From: Elymus sibiricus
Taxonomy: Eukaryota > Streptophyta > Magnoliopsida > Poales > Poaceae
DNA: 64,000 nt
Direction of reading: 5' to 3'
NCBI GenBank assembly: GCA_039707655.1
Contig: CM077665.1
Coordinates: forward strand, 85,995,954-86,059,953
Under the pieces are notes generated by a model, which made no database searches, was not told where the DNA came from, and saw only the letters and a list, made by a program, of their open reading frames with translations. The translations under genes were made by a program, and so were the position numbers. Below, one piece after another: positions 47,020 through 58,870 of this stretch. Position 1 is the stretch's first letter, and each line of letters begins with the position of its first letter.

Positions 47020-48064
47020 GCCGCCAGACCGGTTCTCATCAATGTACATATTCCTGTCATTGTATACACCATCTTTTATCATATAATAAAGTTGGCATCC
47101 CCATGATTAGGGGCCTCTACCGCTTTTCCGCGCTAAAATTCGTGCAAAGGAGTTGATCCTTCATCAGGTCACTTGGGGGCTTCCAACCCACTGGGTTTAG
47201 CTTTCATACCCTCTTGGCCAGGCTTTATATGCCATGTTCGAGTTAAACCTGCCTGTTTGCAACTTGCTACTCCGCCATGTGACCTGCCGAACTCTTGACA
47301 GTCAATCTTGCTTAGAGACCCTGAACTTTTATAAGTTATTCTCGCACAAAGACCGTGAACTTGTCAAGGTTTAAATGGCAGCTTTTGTCACGAGAGAGCC
47401 GGCTTATAGTGAGCTAGGATAAACTCGCGTTGTCTGCTGTAGTCTCTCCGCTATGTGGCTCGTTCGTACTCTCAGCAATGTCAATCTTTTAAAGACCCTG
47501 AACTTGCTAAGGTTTAAACGACGGATTTATGTCACGTGAGAGCCGGCTTACAAGGTTTTCAGGCTTTTATGCCTAGTTTCTTCGGAAAAAATACAAAAAA
47601 AATCATAAAGAAGAATTATCTTGTCTTGCTGTGCCTTTAAAGCCAGCTTATAGGGCAAGAGATATGCAAGTTACTTGTTTTTTGCAGGTATTTTTCATGA
47701 TAAGATTATAAAGCTTTTGGATAGCTCCGGCTTGGCATTGCTCATGGAATATAACCCGTCTGGCGAGTCAAGGCAGTCAGATGATTATATATCCAGACAA
47801 ACATGCTAAGTCGCCGGTATATGGGTTGAGAGAAGTTTAAAAAGTGCATCAAAGGCACAAGAGCAGGCGGTTAAATGTTTTCTACTGCTATTACAAGGCT
47901 ATCAAGGATCCCAAAATCTGTGGACTTAAAGTTTTTGCAACAAATTATAACCCGACGTATTCACAGGGCCGGGTTACCTTCACAGGACACAAGTTCTTTG
48001 TCTAGCTTGTTGCCGGGTCATCCTGCGCCGGGTCTTCGGTCTCCCGGATCTGGAGGTTCTTTGT
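47020..48064 (+). other. Noncoding 3' region of element E before the antisense gene
   Basis: About 1 kb with no supported gene on either strand. It contains repeated phrases such as AGAGCCGGCTTA (two copies near 47394 and 47540) and CCCTGAACTT (three copies near 47320-47510), so it is partly repetitive. It separates the integrase from the antisense gene. Confidence 0.6.
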
Positions 48065-51000
48065 CTAGTTTGTTAAGGCCTCAAATTTGGCTTCATCGTG
48101 CATGATGGGAGATGGGTCAACATCAGGAGCGAAGAGGTGCTTACGGCGTTGAGGAATCAGGATTTTTGCTTCAAAGGTGGGCCCTCGAACTCGTTTATTA
48201 TCTTCAGAATAAGCCGCCTGATATACCGACAGGTCAGCTTCTTCGGCTAGCCGGCTTGCCAAAATGCGAGATGCCTTCATACAGCAGGCGTAATCGTCTT
48301 GCGTGAACTCCGAGCCGTCATCCTTCAACTGAGGAAAGCCATCCATCATCTCGGTCGGGTTAAGCTCGGGGGCATAAGCCAGTGACCGGCTCAAAGCAGC
48401 CATTGCGCCCTTACGGCGGCTGATCTCTTCAATTCCTCTATTTGCTTCGGAATGATGGAGAGGACTTCTAGCACTCCCTTCATAAACTTTGGCACGCCCC
48501 TCTCAGTCCTGATAGCTTTAATGGTGAAAAGGGATCTGGCATACAGCTGTTCAGAAAATGAGTATAAAGCCTTCAGTTTTAACAGACTGTCGTTTGAAAG
48601 TTGGCGACTCAGTTCACCTACAAGCAAGTGAAATCTTATAAGCCACCTGAAAGGATTCTTGAATATTTCTTTGCAATGAATATTGAAGGTTAAAGAACAC
48701 TTATCAAAGACGGCTCCAATCATACGAGATATCTGACTCTTCAGATGGCTCAGCTCGTCAGTCACCGTCTTAAGACGGCCTTCAACGTCTTCTGCGCGCT
48801 TGGTCAGGGCGGCTTGGCTCGTTTCGGCAGATTTCTTGAATGTTTTGAGCTCAGCTTTGATCACATCCAGCTCAGTCAAGGCGATCTGGTACTTGGCGTC
48901 GGCCTCTACCCAGCTTTCTTGTTGCAATACCAGGCTCTTCTTCAAGTCTGACACGTTGGACTCGGCGGCGTTTAAAGATTCCTGCGTAAGATAAGTTGTA
49001 ACAAGGCAACATTGTCAGTTTTAAGCCGCCCATCCGGCTCATATTGATACAGCAGAGTTATTACAAGTCCCAAGCAGATTGCAAGCAATATACTTGATAC
49101 TTGGGGGCTAATGTGTCTCAATTTTTTCTAGAACCGGGTCATTTCTATGAAGATAACCCGGCCCTTGAGGGCTACAGTTGGCTCTTAATCTATGATTGAG
49201 TGCCAGCACATTATTCACATAATGACCCGGCCCTTGAGGGCTATAGTTGGCTCTTAATCTATGATTGAGTGCCGGCTCATTATTCACATAATGACCCGGC
49301 CCTTGGGGGCTACAGCTGGCTCATACTCTATGATTGAGTGCCGGCTCATTATTCACATAATGACCCGGCCCTTGGGGGCTATATGGCGATTCATTAAAAG
49401 ATTGCAAATGATTGAAGACTCGACTGGCCTTTTGGGAGATAAACCGGCTCTTGGGGGCTACGTAAGTATATATATGAAAGGCAAGGGAAGTGGAGTACCT
49501 CGTATTTTTTCTTCATCATGCCAACCAAGTTGGCCTCCATGTCCCGGCTTGCGGCGAGACGGCTCAGATAGCCAAAATGCAACTCGTCGGTTGTAAGTTT
49601 TTCTAAGTTAAGAAGACCAGATTGAGTCTTTCCTTCCTTAGGAGGAGCCGCCTCGTCTTCACTGGTATGTTTTGATAGCACATTGGAGGGAGCTGGAGAT
49701 TTATAAGCCGCCCCAGTAACAGTAACTTCTTCATGAGAAGCCATGTCTTCGGCTGCCGGCTGGGGGCTGAGCGGCTTGGGATCAGTTTCTGGATGGGCTT
49801 CAGGACCCTCAATATCCATATCAACCGGCTCATTATGCTCAGGAGCTTTGTCATGGACGTTTTTGTCAGCCTCAGACGGCTCAATGTGGGCTTCAGGAGT
49901 GTTAGGCTTTGGGTTTGCCAACTCTGGAATTTCAGGAGTAGCGGCTGACCGCCTACCTTCCTCCGTTTGTCTTGAGCCCTATGAGCAAAGGTGAAGTTAC
50001 ACGTCAATGAGCAAAAATAGACTATTAACACATGGAGTGGGATATGAAGATACTTACCCCGGATTGATAATAAGAGGAGGCAACTTTGAGGCGCTGGAAG
50101 AAGGAGGCGACTCCTGAAAAGTTAGCATTATTAAAATAAAAGTTGCAACACAAGATTAACATACAGAAAGAAAGAAATTCAAGGCAAGGAAGTACTTCAG
50201 TGGGCCGTTTCCGAGGAGCCGGATCATTTGGTAATCTAGCCAAAAGATCTTCAGAGCCGGTGCTCCGGGTCTGACGTCTGTTGTCACCTTGCTGCTTCTT
50301 CAAAGGAAAGTTGGGAGTCAAGTGAGTAAAAGGGCGAGAACATTTTATTTTCCGTACAGCCGCCGTATTCTCTTTACGGGTAAAAGTTCCGAGTCAGAAG
50401 AGATAATGGTTACCTCTGCAACGTTAGCATGACTTGTCTCTACTTCCTCCTGTGAGTAATCATTGTCAATGAGTTGCATAAAGAAAAGACCAAGGGAGTC
50501 AAGTTCTACCTCTGAATCATCTAGGTCGAATAGTTCTTCGGTTGATTGCCTCTTCCTATGAGCAGGCGCCTTAGCTTTGGTCGCCTTGGGGACTTTGCTC
50601 TTTTTCTTGAGGGAAGGGGGTAACCTCTTGTTCTAGAAGTAAGAGCCGGCCTACATCATGATATGTGTGTTGATAGAAAGGTCAAAATATAATATATGAA
50701 GTATAGCATTAAAAGAATGGATGAGAGTTAGGATGGAAGGACCCACATCTGGGGCCGGGTTAAGTACGTAAAAGGAGCTTAACCCTGTCTTGCTGCAGGC
50801 AGCTTGAGTCTCTCCCAGCAAGGACTTGACAATGGTATTGAGATCTGGATATGTCAAGGGGGTCTGGTTGAAGCATTGAGGATCAAATACCTCGCCAGTG
50901 TATTGGCACATTAAAGCGCCGAGGCGGCTCAATGGCAGAATCCTCCAAGAGACCCAGCAGCGGGTCAGATCAACACCTGTTAACCCGTTGGCTAACATGG

Positions 51001-51634
51001 CCCTTATCTTTGAGAAGGTTGGGCCATATTGGGCGCATTCTACAGCGGACATCCGGTCTGGGAGCTCGGTATCAGTGTTGAACCGGTAAGGACGGTAACC
51101 CGGGAGTGGGTTCTCCCCTTCTGGTGAAGTGTCCTTGCAGTAAAACCAAGTCTTATTCCATTCTTTGGGATGACTCGGCAGAGTTGCTGCTGGGAAGAGT
51201 ACATCCCTCCATCTTTGAAGAGTGACGCCTCCAAGCTCGAGACTCAACCCGTCTGCCATCTCTGTTTGGCGGTTGATGTAGAAATACGCTTTGAAGAGGT
51301 CAACAGACGGCTCTTCTTGCAGATAAGCTTCGCAGAGGGTTTGGAATTGACATAGGTTGGTGACACAGTTGGGGCCAATGTCTTGGGGGTGCAGGTTGAA
51401 TGAGTGTAAAACGTCTCGGAAAAATTTAGACCCGGGCGGAGAGAAACCGCGGAGAAGATGGTCTGTGAACACAACAATTTCCCCATCTTCGGGCTTAGGA
51501 GTGGTTTCATTGCCCGGAACGCGCCAGTGGATAGTATTCTGAGCCGACAAGACTCCCATAGTGACAAACTCTTTGAGCGATTCTTCAGTTACCCCAGACC
51601 TTACCCAGTCGCAGGTAGATGGGACTTTAGACAT
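48065..51634 (-). CDS. Element E antisense multi-exon gene (gypsy-type transposon domain, PF04195-like)
   Basis: Exons on the strand opposite to gag-pol, approximate borders: 51634-50745, 50633-50415, about 50301-50080 (in two parts), about 49970-49500, 48987-48716, then down to 48065. The first exon starts MSKVPSTCDWVRSG and carries the putative gypsy-type transposon domain (HLLRGFSPPGSKFFRDVL, NCVTNLCQFQTLCEAY, GYRPYRFNTDTELP). The second is basic and NLS-like (KKKSKVPKATKAKAPAHRKR). The middle is acidic and Pro-rich. Near 48980-48720 there is a long coiled coil (AELKTFKKSAETSQAAL). Grass Tat elements are known to carry extra ORFs here. The function is unknown; exon borders are my reading. 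Confidence 0.65.
49156..49383. repeat. 69-bp tandem repeat inside element E
   Basis: The start word ACCCGGCCCTTG occurs at 49156, 49225, 49294 and 49363, so there are three full 69-base units and a partial one. The units differ at a few positions. It lies in a predicted intron of the antisense gene. Confidence 0.9.
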
Positions 51635-52654
51635 GGTGGGGGCTTAAGAGACTGCGGAAAGGTATGAATATATGGCAAGTTAAAAACATATTATGACAAA
51701 GGTTGTTGTGACTCTAAAAATGGTGACGATATTTTGCGGGTCAAATGAAATTATGAGCCGCCGAAACAAGCCACAATATGACAGTGTGAGCCGGCAGTAC
51801 GACGGCGGGTCAAGATTGACAGTAAGTGTTGAAAAAAATTGCTAAATGCTGAGAAATAGGTTCCAACAGCTACAGCTATTGATTTAAGATCTACGGGCAA
51901 GGTAAAAAAGAAAAATATTTCTAAACCTAAAAAGCCAGTGGAAGAACAGGTGGCCTCTACGCAGATTAAAAGGAGTCAGCAATCTGCAATGAGCATGGCG
52001 TGACTATTGAGCGGACGGCCGCGTGATTCGAGCAGTGTTATAAGGTTTAAAGAAGTGTTCTTTATCTAATCTATGAAGAATGCTCCGATGAGCGGTGATG
52101 AACACCGAGGAAACCCGATGAACTTGGGAGAAATCTATACAACTAGTGTAGATCTAGACAAGGGGCAACGAAGGAACCTTGAGGATGCGGACGAACGCGG
52201 GAATGCTCTGGACAAGGTCAGGTTGATGCAGCGGCCAGTGTTGGGAAGACGGCGAGGTCCGGTCGGCGCGGCGAGCTTCGGCGGTGCGGGCGTCTTGAGG
52301 AAGAAGAAGAAGGCAGTGGCAGGGAAAGTGAAAATAATGGGCCCCCCTGTGCCTATTTATGAGGATGTTATGGAACAATAACGGTCCGGTGCGGGAATCG
52401 AGGAGGCACGATGATGATTGACTAAGAAAGCGCCTCGATTCTCGGGCTGGTCGTTTTAATGGAGAAAGATCCGCTCTGACGTCAGGGGAATCTTTCTTGA
52501 TTTTTCTGATGACGTCACGACGGGTCATGAAGGTTTATAAGAAACGACGCCGCCCATTTTTGACGGGTCATGAAGATTATCAGAGAATGCAAGACCCGCC
52601 AACCAGAAGACTTGAAGATTGACATGAACCGGTTCAAATCAATCTGGGGCCTAA
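51635..52654. other. Region between antisense gene start and 3' LTR of element E
   Basis: About 1 kb. A 102-codon plus-strand frame (52073-52381) and its opposing frame are unsupported. It probably contains the promoter of the antisense gene near 51640-51900 and the polypurine tract (ATCTGGGGCCTAA) just before the LTR at 52642-52654. Confidence 0.5.
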
Positions 52655-53167
52655 TGTTGGGGATATAACCCCGTGGTGAGACCCGCCCAGGTGAGGCCAG
52701 GTCATGCGGTTGGCGGCTTAGCGAAAAGATTTGGCATAAGCTTGTTCAATGGGCCTGGAGGCCCAGAGCCAGAAGACGATGTGTAACCCGGTAGGCGTAA
52801 GACGCCGAAGGCGGCTTGTTATACAAGGCATGTGTAGTTAGAGGTGAGGTCGGTTATCAAGTATAACCCGGCCCGGACTCTTGTAAGCCCAGGGCCTTGA
52901 CCTGTGTATATAAAGGCGGGTTACCTGGGTGGCTAAAGATACGAAACAACTCATCGAGAACTAGGTCAAGCGAACTCGCTCCCTTGTAATCGATATCCAA
53001 TCAATACAACACAAAGCAGGACGTAGGCTTTTACTTCTTTCCGAGGGGCCGAACCTGGGTAAACCTTGTCTCCCGATTCCGATCAACCCCTTCGAGCTCA
53101 CCGCCTTAGCGATGGCCTCGAACCTAAGTCCTTTCACTAGGACATCTGTCGTGACAAAACCACGACA
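52655..53167 (+). repeat. 3' LTR of element E
   Basis: 513 bp, 6 longer than the 5' LTR because of a short tandem duplication near 53072-53085. TGTTGGGG start, CCACGACA end, followed by gccat of the target duplication. Confidence 0.95.
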
Positions 53168-55156
53168 GCCATTGTCACCGGTTTTGACATATTCAAGACC
53201 ATATAATATTTGTGTCACATATGTCTGTCTTTGTAGGATCCTTAAAATCCTTTTTCTTTAAACAATGTCACTATTATTCATTTAAATCTTTTAGCGAAAA
53301 TATTATTACTTTGTGCTCAAGAACTTTATATCATTTCCAATATGTCAATTACATATGGAGTTTAGAAATATATTTAGCTCCCACTAAACTTTGTATGTAT
53401 ATACAAATTTCCTTATCATTTTAATGTAGTAAAACTTATTTCATTATTTAAAATGTTAATTCCAGCTCCTTCGGTGCTTGCTTCAAATTCCTTCGAAGTT
53501 ATGCATACTTATTCTGGTAATTTCAGATATTGACAAAACTTTTCTGGTTGTATCTTCCATACATCCCATCCATCCATTTAGGAAACTAGTTTGTCATTTA
53601 TCTATTTATACCTTTCATGGGATCAACTAAATTCTAAATTTAATTGTTCTATACCTACTCCATTCTGGAGTTAAATGGCTTTGAGCCAATTGAGTTGGGT
53701 GCCACCATCGTTTCCTTGTAGTGCATAGTTTCATCTTCTCATAAGATGAATGGTTCATTATGAATTAATTTAATAGATTCAAATAACCCTTTCTATGCAT
53801 TTTAGTTACAAGCTTTAATTCCTACAACCATTGTAGAAAATTCCGGTTTTAATTGTGTAAACAACTCTTGGAATAGTTTCCATTTTGTTGCTAATCTTTG
53901 CCGGAGATTCAATAATCTTGTCTAGATTGTAATGTCCTCCCACTTACTTCTTTACCAAGAAAACATCTTCTTGAAAAGGTGTCCATTCTTTATGTGACAA
54001 AACACTTTGGTCTTTGGACTTTTGGTAGAAGAAATACCCAATACTTCCTATTGGATATCCTACAATTTTGCAATTTCTTATCTGCTTTGGGATTATGTTT
54101 ATTTAAATGTAAAGCACTTTACATAGAAACACCAAATCTTGAGATGTGATAAAAATTTATTTCTATCCTTTCGATAAATCATATGGTGTCATCTCAACAG
54201 ACTAAAGACGGTGCTTTGTTTTGATGTTTCAAGTATATCTATATATATATCCCTAAAACATTAGTAAAAGCAGATCGGTATGAAATAATTCCACAATTAT
54301 TCTTGTATTTTAATAAAACCATGGCTTTGATTCCATCATGATGGAATAATCTTTCGCCATATTGATCATTGACTCCACTTTGAATCTTTTGAACCTTTCA
54401 AATATTTCACTCTGAATCTTTTTGAACATTTCAAAAATTTCAGATTTATATTCAGTCAATCATATTAGTATAATCATCCACTATGCCTTGGTCATCCTAT
54501 TGGATCATATACATCATTATGTATTTTGTCAACTGATTTGACTTTTAATACTTCATTCATATGAAGATTATTTTCCAATATAACCTCTTGCAGTGCCATT
54601 TTAAGTAGTATGTTACAAATACGAATTCAAGATCTATGAATAAACCACTAACAAATAGAGGTAAATCCAAAACATATCCTTATAATAACTTGAACAACCA
54701 TTGTTTAAAACTTATAAGAATATCCGTCGTATAACTCATAACATAATGTTTTACAGAACTCCAAAGTGAAATAACTATTATTTGATTCTAAGATAAATCT
54801 TGAATATGAAATAAAACATGACTTCAAATGTCTTGAGCAGTGATCCTATCACAATTCCTAATTTTTATCACGTCTTCATTCCTTCTCAACTTGCGAGCTT
54901 TCTGTAGTCCTTGCATCGGTTTGCAAATGATAGCTCCCGATTAGTATCAAATACTCATGACATACATCAAATCAACAAGTAGGATACATTAACTTTGTAT
55001 AACTTTAATACCTTTACCGGAAGAACCATTCTTCTTCTTATCTTCCAAGTACTTCTTGCAGTTGCGCTTCCAGTGTCCTTTCTGTTTGCAGTAGAAACAT
55101 TCAGTCTCTTTAGTGGCTCCGCCCTTGTTCCTCTTCTGATTCTCGGTCTTACCGAC
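53168..55156 (-). mobile_element. Element D internal region (copia), right of element E; gag-pol remnants
   Basis: AT-rich, decayed copia sequence on the minus strand. Near 55058-55099 there is a CCHC zinc knuckle (CFYCKQKGHWKRNC) of Gag. Near 54070-53940 the integrase-RT linker reads VGYPIGSIGYFFYQ, as in BARE/Angela-type pol. The reading frame is broken by many stops. The RT and RNase H region expected between here and the polypurine tract at 17600 is absent, so the element was internally deleted before E inserted. It is ended by LTR I at 55157 with ccgac as its possible target site. Confidence 0.75.
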
Positions 55157-55467
55157 TGATACGTCTCCAATGTATCTATAATTTTTGATTGTTCCATGCT
55201 ATTATATTACCATTCTAGGAAACTTTTTAGGCATTTACTTGCTGATTTATATCATTTTTGACCACTAACCTATTAACCCATTGCCCAGTGCCAGTTCTGT
55301 TTTCTGCTTGTTTTTGGCCTTTCAGGAATATTGTACCAAACGAGGTCCAAATACCCCGAAACTTCTTGATGATTTTTTCTAGACAAAAATAAGACATGGA
55401 AGCTTCGGAGGGAGACTGGAGGCCACACGAGGTGCCGCCAAGCCAACAGGGCGCGCTCAGGGGGGTG
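55157..55467 (+). repeat. LTR I: truncated LTR of the element A superfamily
   Basis: TGATACGTCTCCAATG start at 55157; it matches the first 310 bases of LTR J and of A's LTR. It stops at 55467, where J begins. The remainder should lie to the right of J's element, outside the window. Confidence 0.85.
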
Positions 55468-57018
55468 TGATACATCTCCAACGTATCTATAATTTTTTAT
55501 TGTTCCATGCTACAATATTATCATTCTAGGATACTTTTTGGGCATTTATTTGTTCATTCACATTATTTTTGAGCACTAACCTATTAACCCAGTGCCAAGT
55601 GCCAGTTGTTGTTTTCTGCATGGTTTTGTCTTTTCGGGAATACCATACCAAACGAAGTCCAAATACCCTGGACAAAATAAGGACCTAGAAGCTTCGGAGG
55701 GAGACCGGGGCCACACAAGGTGCCCCGAAGACAACAGGGCACGCCCGGGGGGTGGCCGCGCCCTGATGGCTTGGGACCACCTCCCCGGCCCTCTGGTGTT
55801 GTTATGTGGCCTATAAATTCTAATTAATCCCAAAAACCCTAGGGAGCCTCCCGAAACACTTTTTCCGCCGCTGCAAGTCTCTATTCCGCTGTGTGCCCAT
55901 CTGGAGCCCTATTCCGATGCCCTGCCGGAAGGGGGATCGATCACGAAGGGCCTCTACATCAACCTTGCTGCTCCCATGGTGATGTGTGAGTAGTTCACCA
56001 TAGACCTATGGGTCCATAGTTAGTACCTAGATGGCTCTCCCTCTCTCTCTCTCTATGTTCTTTGTTGCCATGATCGCCCCAATTCCCGCGGTGATCTATC
56101 TTATGTAATCACTCTTTGCGGTGTGTTTGTTTGGATCCGATAAATTGTGGGTTTATGTTCAGATTATTCATCAAAAGATATTGAATACTTTTTGATATTT
56201 TATTTGCATGAGTTTTATAGCTTCGTAATTATCTCCGATGTATCGGTTTAGTTTGGCCAACTAGATTGGCTTATCTTTAGTGAGAGAGGTGCGTTGTAGT
56301 GGGTTCAATCTTTCGGCGCTCTATATCCCAGTGATAAAGTAGGGGACAAGACACATATTTGTATTGCTTTCACTAAGGATAAAACGATGGGGTTTATTCA
56401 TATTAATTGGATTTACTTTGTCTACATCATGTCATCATTCTCCAAGCATTACTTTGTTTCACTTAATACTCTAGATGCATGCTAGATAGCGGTCGATGGG
56501 TGGAGTAATAGTAGTAGCTGCAGGTAGGAGTTGGTCTACTTGTTTATGGACGTGATGCCTATATACATGATCATTGTCATGAATAAATATTGCATAACTA
56601 TGCGCTTTTCTATCAATTTCCCGACAGTAATTTGTTTTCCCAAGGTATGCCTTCTTCGAGAGAGAAGCCTCTAGCGAACACTATGCCCCCCAGGTCTATT
56701 CACGAATATATTTACAAACATTCTTATTTCCTTGCTGCCATTATTTACTTTTGATTTATTTTATATTTTATATTTATCCAACTATCATCTACACTACTTA
56801 TTGCTTGCAAGTAACGAGTTCAAGGGGATTGACAACCCTCTTGCCCCCGTTGGGTTTAAGTGTGTGCTCTTTTGTGTGTAGGCACTGAAGACAGGAAGTT
56901 GTGTGATCCTCCTATTGGTTTGATAACCTTGGTTCTCACTGAGGGAAATACTTATCTATATTGTGCTGCATCATCCCCTCCTCTTCGGAGAAAAACCCAT
57001 CGCAGATCACAAGTATCA
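55468..57018 (+). repeat. LTR J: complete LTR, same superfamily, inserted into LTR I
   Basis: TGATACATCTCCAACG to AAGTATCA, 1551 bp, with a TATA-like box (CCTATAAATTC) near 55810-55820 and a CT microsatellite at 56039-56056. The ending resembles the end of A's LTR. Five bases (57019-57023) of internal sequence follow before CACTA K, so the body of this gypsy element would lie beyond K. Confidence 0.85.
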
Positions 57019-57023
57019 GGAAG

Positions 57024-57414
57024 CACTACTGGAATCAGGATCTTTGCCGTTAGCCAGCTCTTTGTCGTCAGCTAGCTGACGGCAAAGAAGGTCTTTTCCA
57101 TCATCTTACAGAAAACTGACGGCAAACAAAGAGCTGACGGCAAAGATCATGTTTGCCGTCAGCCATCTCTTTGCCGTCTGCTAGCTGACGGCATAGAAGC
57201 TTTGCCGTCAGCTAGCAGACGGCAAAGAGGAAGGGTGGCCCACTAACGAGAACCACCTAACGGCCACTTTCTTTGCCGTCTGCTAGCAGACGGCAAAGCT
57301 TCTTTGACGTCTGCTAGCAGACGGCAAAGAAAGTGGCCAACTAACGTCCATTCCCCCCCCCGGCCCCACCCCACTAGCTAGGCTCTTTGCCGTCTGCTAG
57401 CAGACGGCAAAGAG
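57024..57414 (+). repeat. 5' terminal and subterminal repeats of CACTA K
   Basis: After the terminal repeat there are several palindromes built as TTTGCCGTCTGC + TAGC + inverse. The best are 28-32 base perfect palindromes at 57271-57298 and 57383-57414, with a one-mismatch copy at 57301-57329. They are likely TNPA-type binding sites. Confidence 0.9.
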
Positions 57415-57434
57415 ATTTGACCTATCTAAAACAG

Positions 57435-57930
57435 TCAGCGCCCCGCGCCCCACCCCTCTCTCTCTCCCCTCACCTCACCCGCGCCGCCCCCGTGCTCGAG
57501 CCGCCGCCGCCCCGCGCCACCCCCTTGAGCCCGAGGCGCCACCGGCCAGCCCCGCCCCCCGGAGCCCGCCCCGTGCCCCACCCCTCTCTCTCTCCCCTCT
57601 CTCTCTCTCCCCTCACCTCACCCGCGCCGCCCCCGTGCCCGAGTTGCCGCCGCCCCGCGCCACCCCCCGGAGCCCGAGGCGCCGCCGGCCAGCCCCGCCC
57701 CCCGAAGCCCGCCCCGTCGCCGGCCGCCCGCCCGCCCCGCCCGGCCGCCCCGCCCAGCGGACGCAGGCCGCGGCGGCCGCCCTGCCCCGCCCCATCGCCG
57801 GAGCCGCGCCGCGCCGCCCCGCCCCGCCGCCGGAGCCGCACCGTCGCCGGCCGCCCTTCCCCTCGGCCTCCTCAACCCGCACCCCCTCCCCGTGGCCTGC
57901 GTCCTCAACCCGCGCCCCCTCCCCGTGGTG
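57435..57930 (+). promoter_or_regulatory. GC island near the 5' end of CACTA K
   Basis: Extremely C- and CpG-rich, with a partly repeated unit (ccctcacctcacccgcgccg at 57468 and 57609). Proline-rich frames up to 206 codons are low complexity. It occupies the same place as the island of F. It is followed at 57930-58060 by TTTAGTTTAG-type repeats. Confidence 0.5.
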
Positions 57931-58063
57931 AGTTTTTCTGTTTTTTTTTCTGTTTTTTTAGATTTAGTTTAGGTTTGTTTAGTTTAGTTTTGTTTAGTTT
58001 AGGTTAGGTTAGTTTTAGTTTAGTTTAGTTTAGGTTTTTTTTCTGTTTTTTAAGAATAAACAA

Positions 58064-58447
58064 GAAAGATGAAAAAAAAGAAGTAAAAGAAGAAGAGGAA
58101 GAAGAAGAAGATGAAAAAAAAAAGAACAATAAGTAGAAGAAGAAGAAGAAGAAGAAGAAGAAAGAAGAAGAAGATGAAAAAAAAAGAAGTAGAAGTAGAA
58201 GATGAAAAAAAGAAGTAGGAAAAGTAGAAAAAGAGGGTCGCCGATGGTCGAGGGTCGCCGAGGGAAAAGAGGGTCGCCGAGTGGTCGAGGGGTCGAGGAT
58301 CGAGGGGAAAAGGAGTCGAGGGTCGACCCCGACACGACACCACCGACACCCCGACCCCCGACACGACACCCCCACACCCCGACACGGCACCCCCGACCCC
58401 GACACAGCACCCCTACCCCGACACGACACCCCCGACACCCCGATCCC
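58064..58447 (+). repeat. GAA microsatellite and GACACCCC tandem array in CACTA K
   Basis: GAA-rich tract at 58064-58235, then repeats of GGGTCGCCGA (58235-58285), then a degenerate tandem array of CGACACGACACCCC-type units at 58324-58447. No gene is supported. Confidence 0.85.
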
Positions 58448-58789
58448 GAAAAAGGTGCTCTTCGGCCTTCCAGAGGCCAACGGGGTCATATATTTGTGAA
58501 TTATGAGTTAGGTCATATATTTTTTGATTTTGTTATAAAAAACATCATATTTATGTTGATCAGGTGGATTTAAATGTGCAGTTGTTTCGTCGCTGCGAGG
58601 GTCTGGTGTTCGACTTCCTCCCGGTGCGGTCGACGAGCTCCGCCCCGGCGTTCGTGGGTGAGCACAAATGACATCTCCTCCTCCCCCCTTCATTTCCTCT
58701 GTTCCGGTCTTCGTGCCGATGAAACTTGCTAGCTATAGGTGTCTTCAATCATCAGTATGCATGACCACTATGCGTCTCCCATTCGAAAG

Positions 58790-58831
58790 GGTTACATCTA
58801 TAAATATGCATGCATTAGCATATTTATAACC
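58790..58831. repeat. Short hairpin in CACTA K
   Basis: GGTTACATCTATAAATATGC pairs with GCATATTTATAACC across a short loop. It corresponds to the hairpin of F at 29368-29412. Confidence 0.65.
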
Positions 58832-58870
58832 ATGATTTATTTCGAATTGTCCAACGTTATCCATGGACAG

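Larger units (their letters stand above)
17701..53167 (+). mobile_element. Element E: Tat-lineage gypsy LTR retrotransposon, split by F and G
   Basis: LTRs of 507 and 513 bp bound a 35,467-bp span. Removing CACTA element F and gypsy element G with their target duplications leaves about 12.6 kb, a usual size for grass Tat elements. Order: 5' LTR, tRNA-Lys primer site, gag, protease, RT, two RNase H domains, integrase remnant, then a 3' region with an antisense multi-exon gene, then the 3' LTR. The LTRs differ at about 18 positions plus a 6-bp duplication (cgattc-type repeat near 53074), roughly 3.5%. The coding part has in-frame stops, a lost RT catalytic Asp and an integrase deletion, so it cannot move by itself. 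Confidence 0.93.

Noticed and set aside
49156..49383. Regularly spaced repeats resembling a CRISPR array
   Set aside because: The units are contiguous 69-bp tandem copies without unique spacers, in a plant retrotransposon.
52073..52381. 102-codon plus-strand frame and opposing 124-codon frame near the 3' LTR of E
   Set aside because: No domain and no conserved pattern; probably the upstream region of the antisense gene.
57387..58007. 206-codon proline-rich frame in CACTA K, with a similar proline-rich frame in F
   Set aside because: Low-complexity composition in a GC island; the two proteins do not align outside Pro/Ala/Arg runs.
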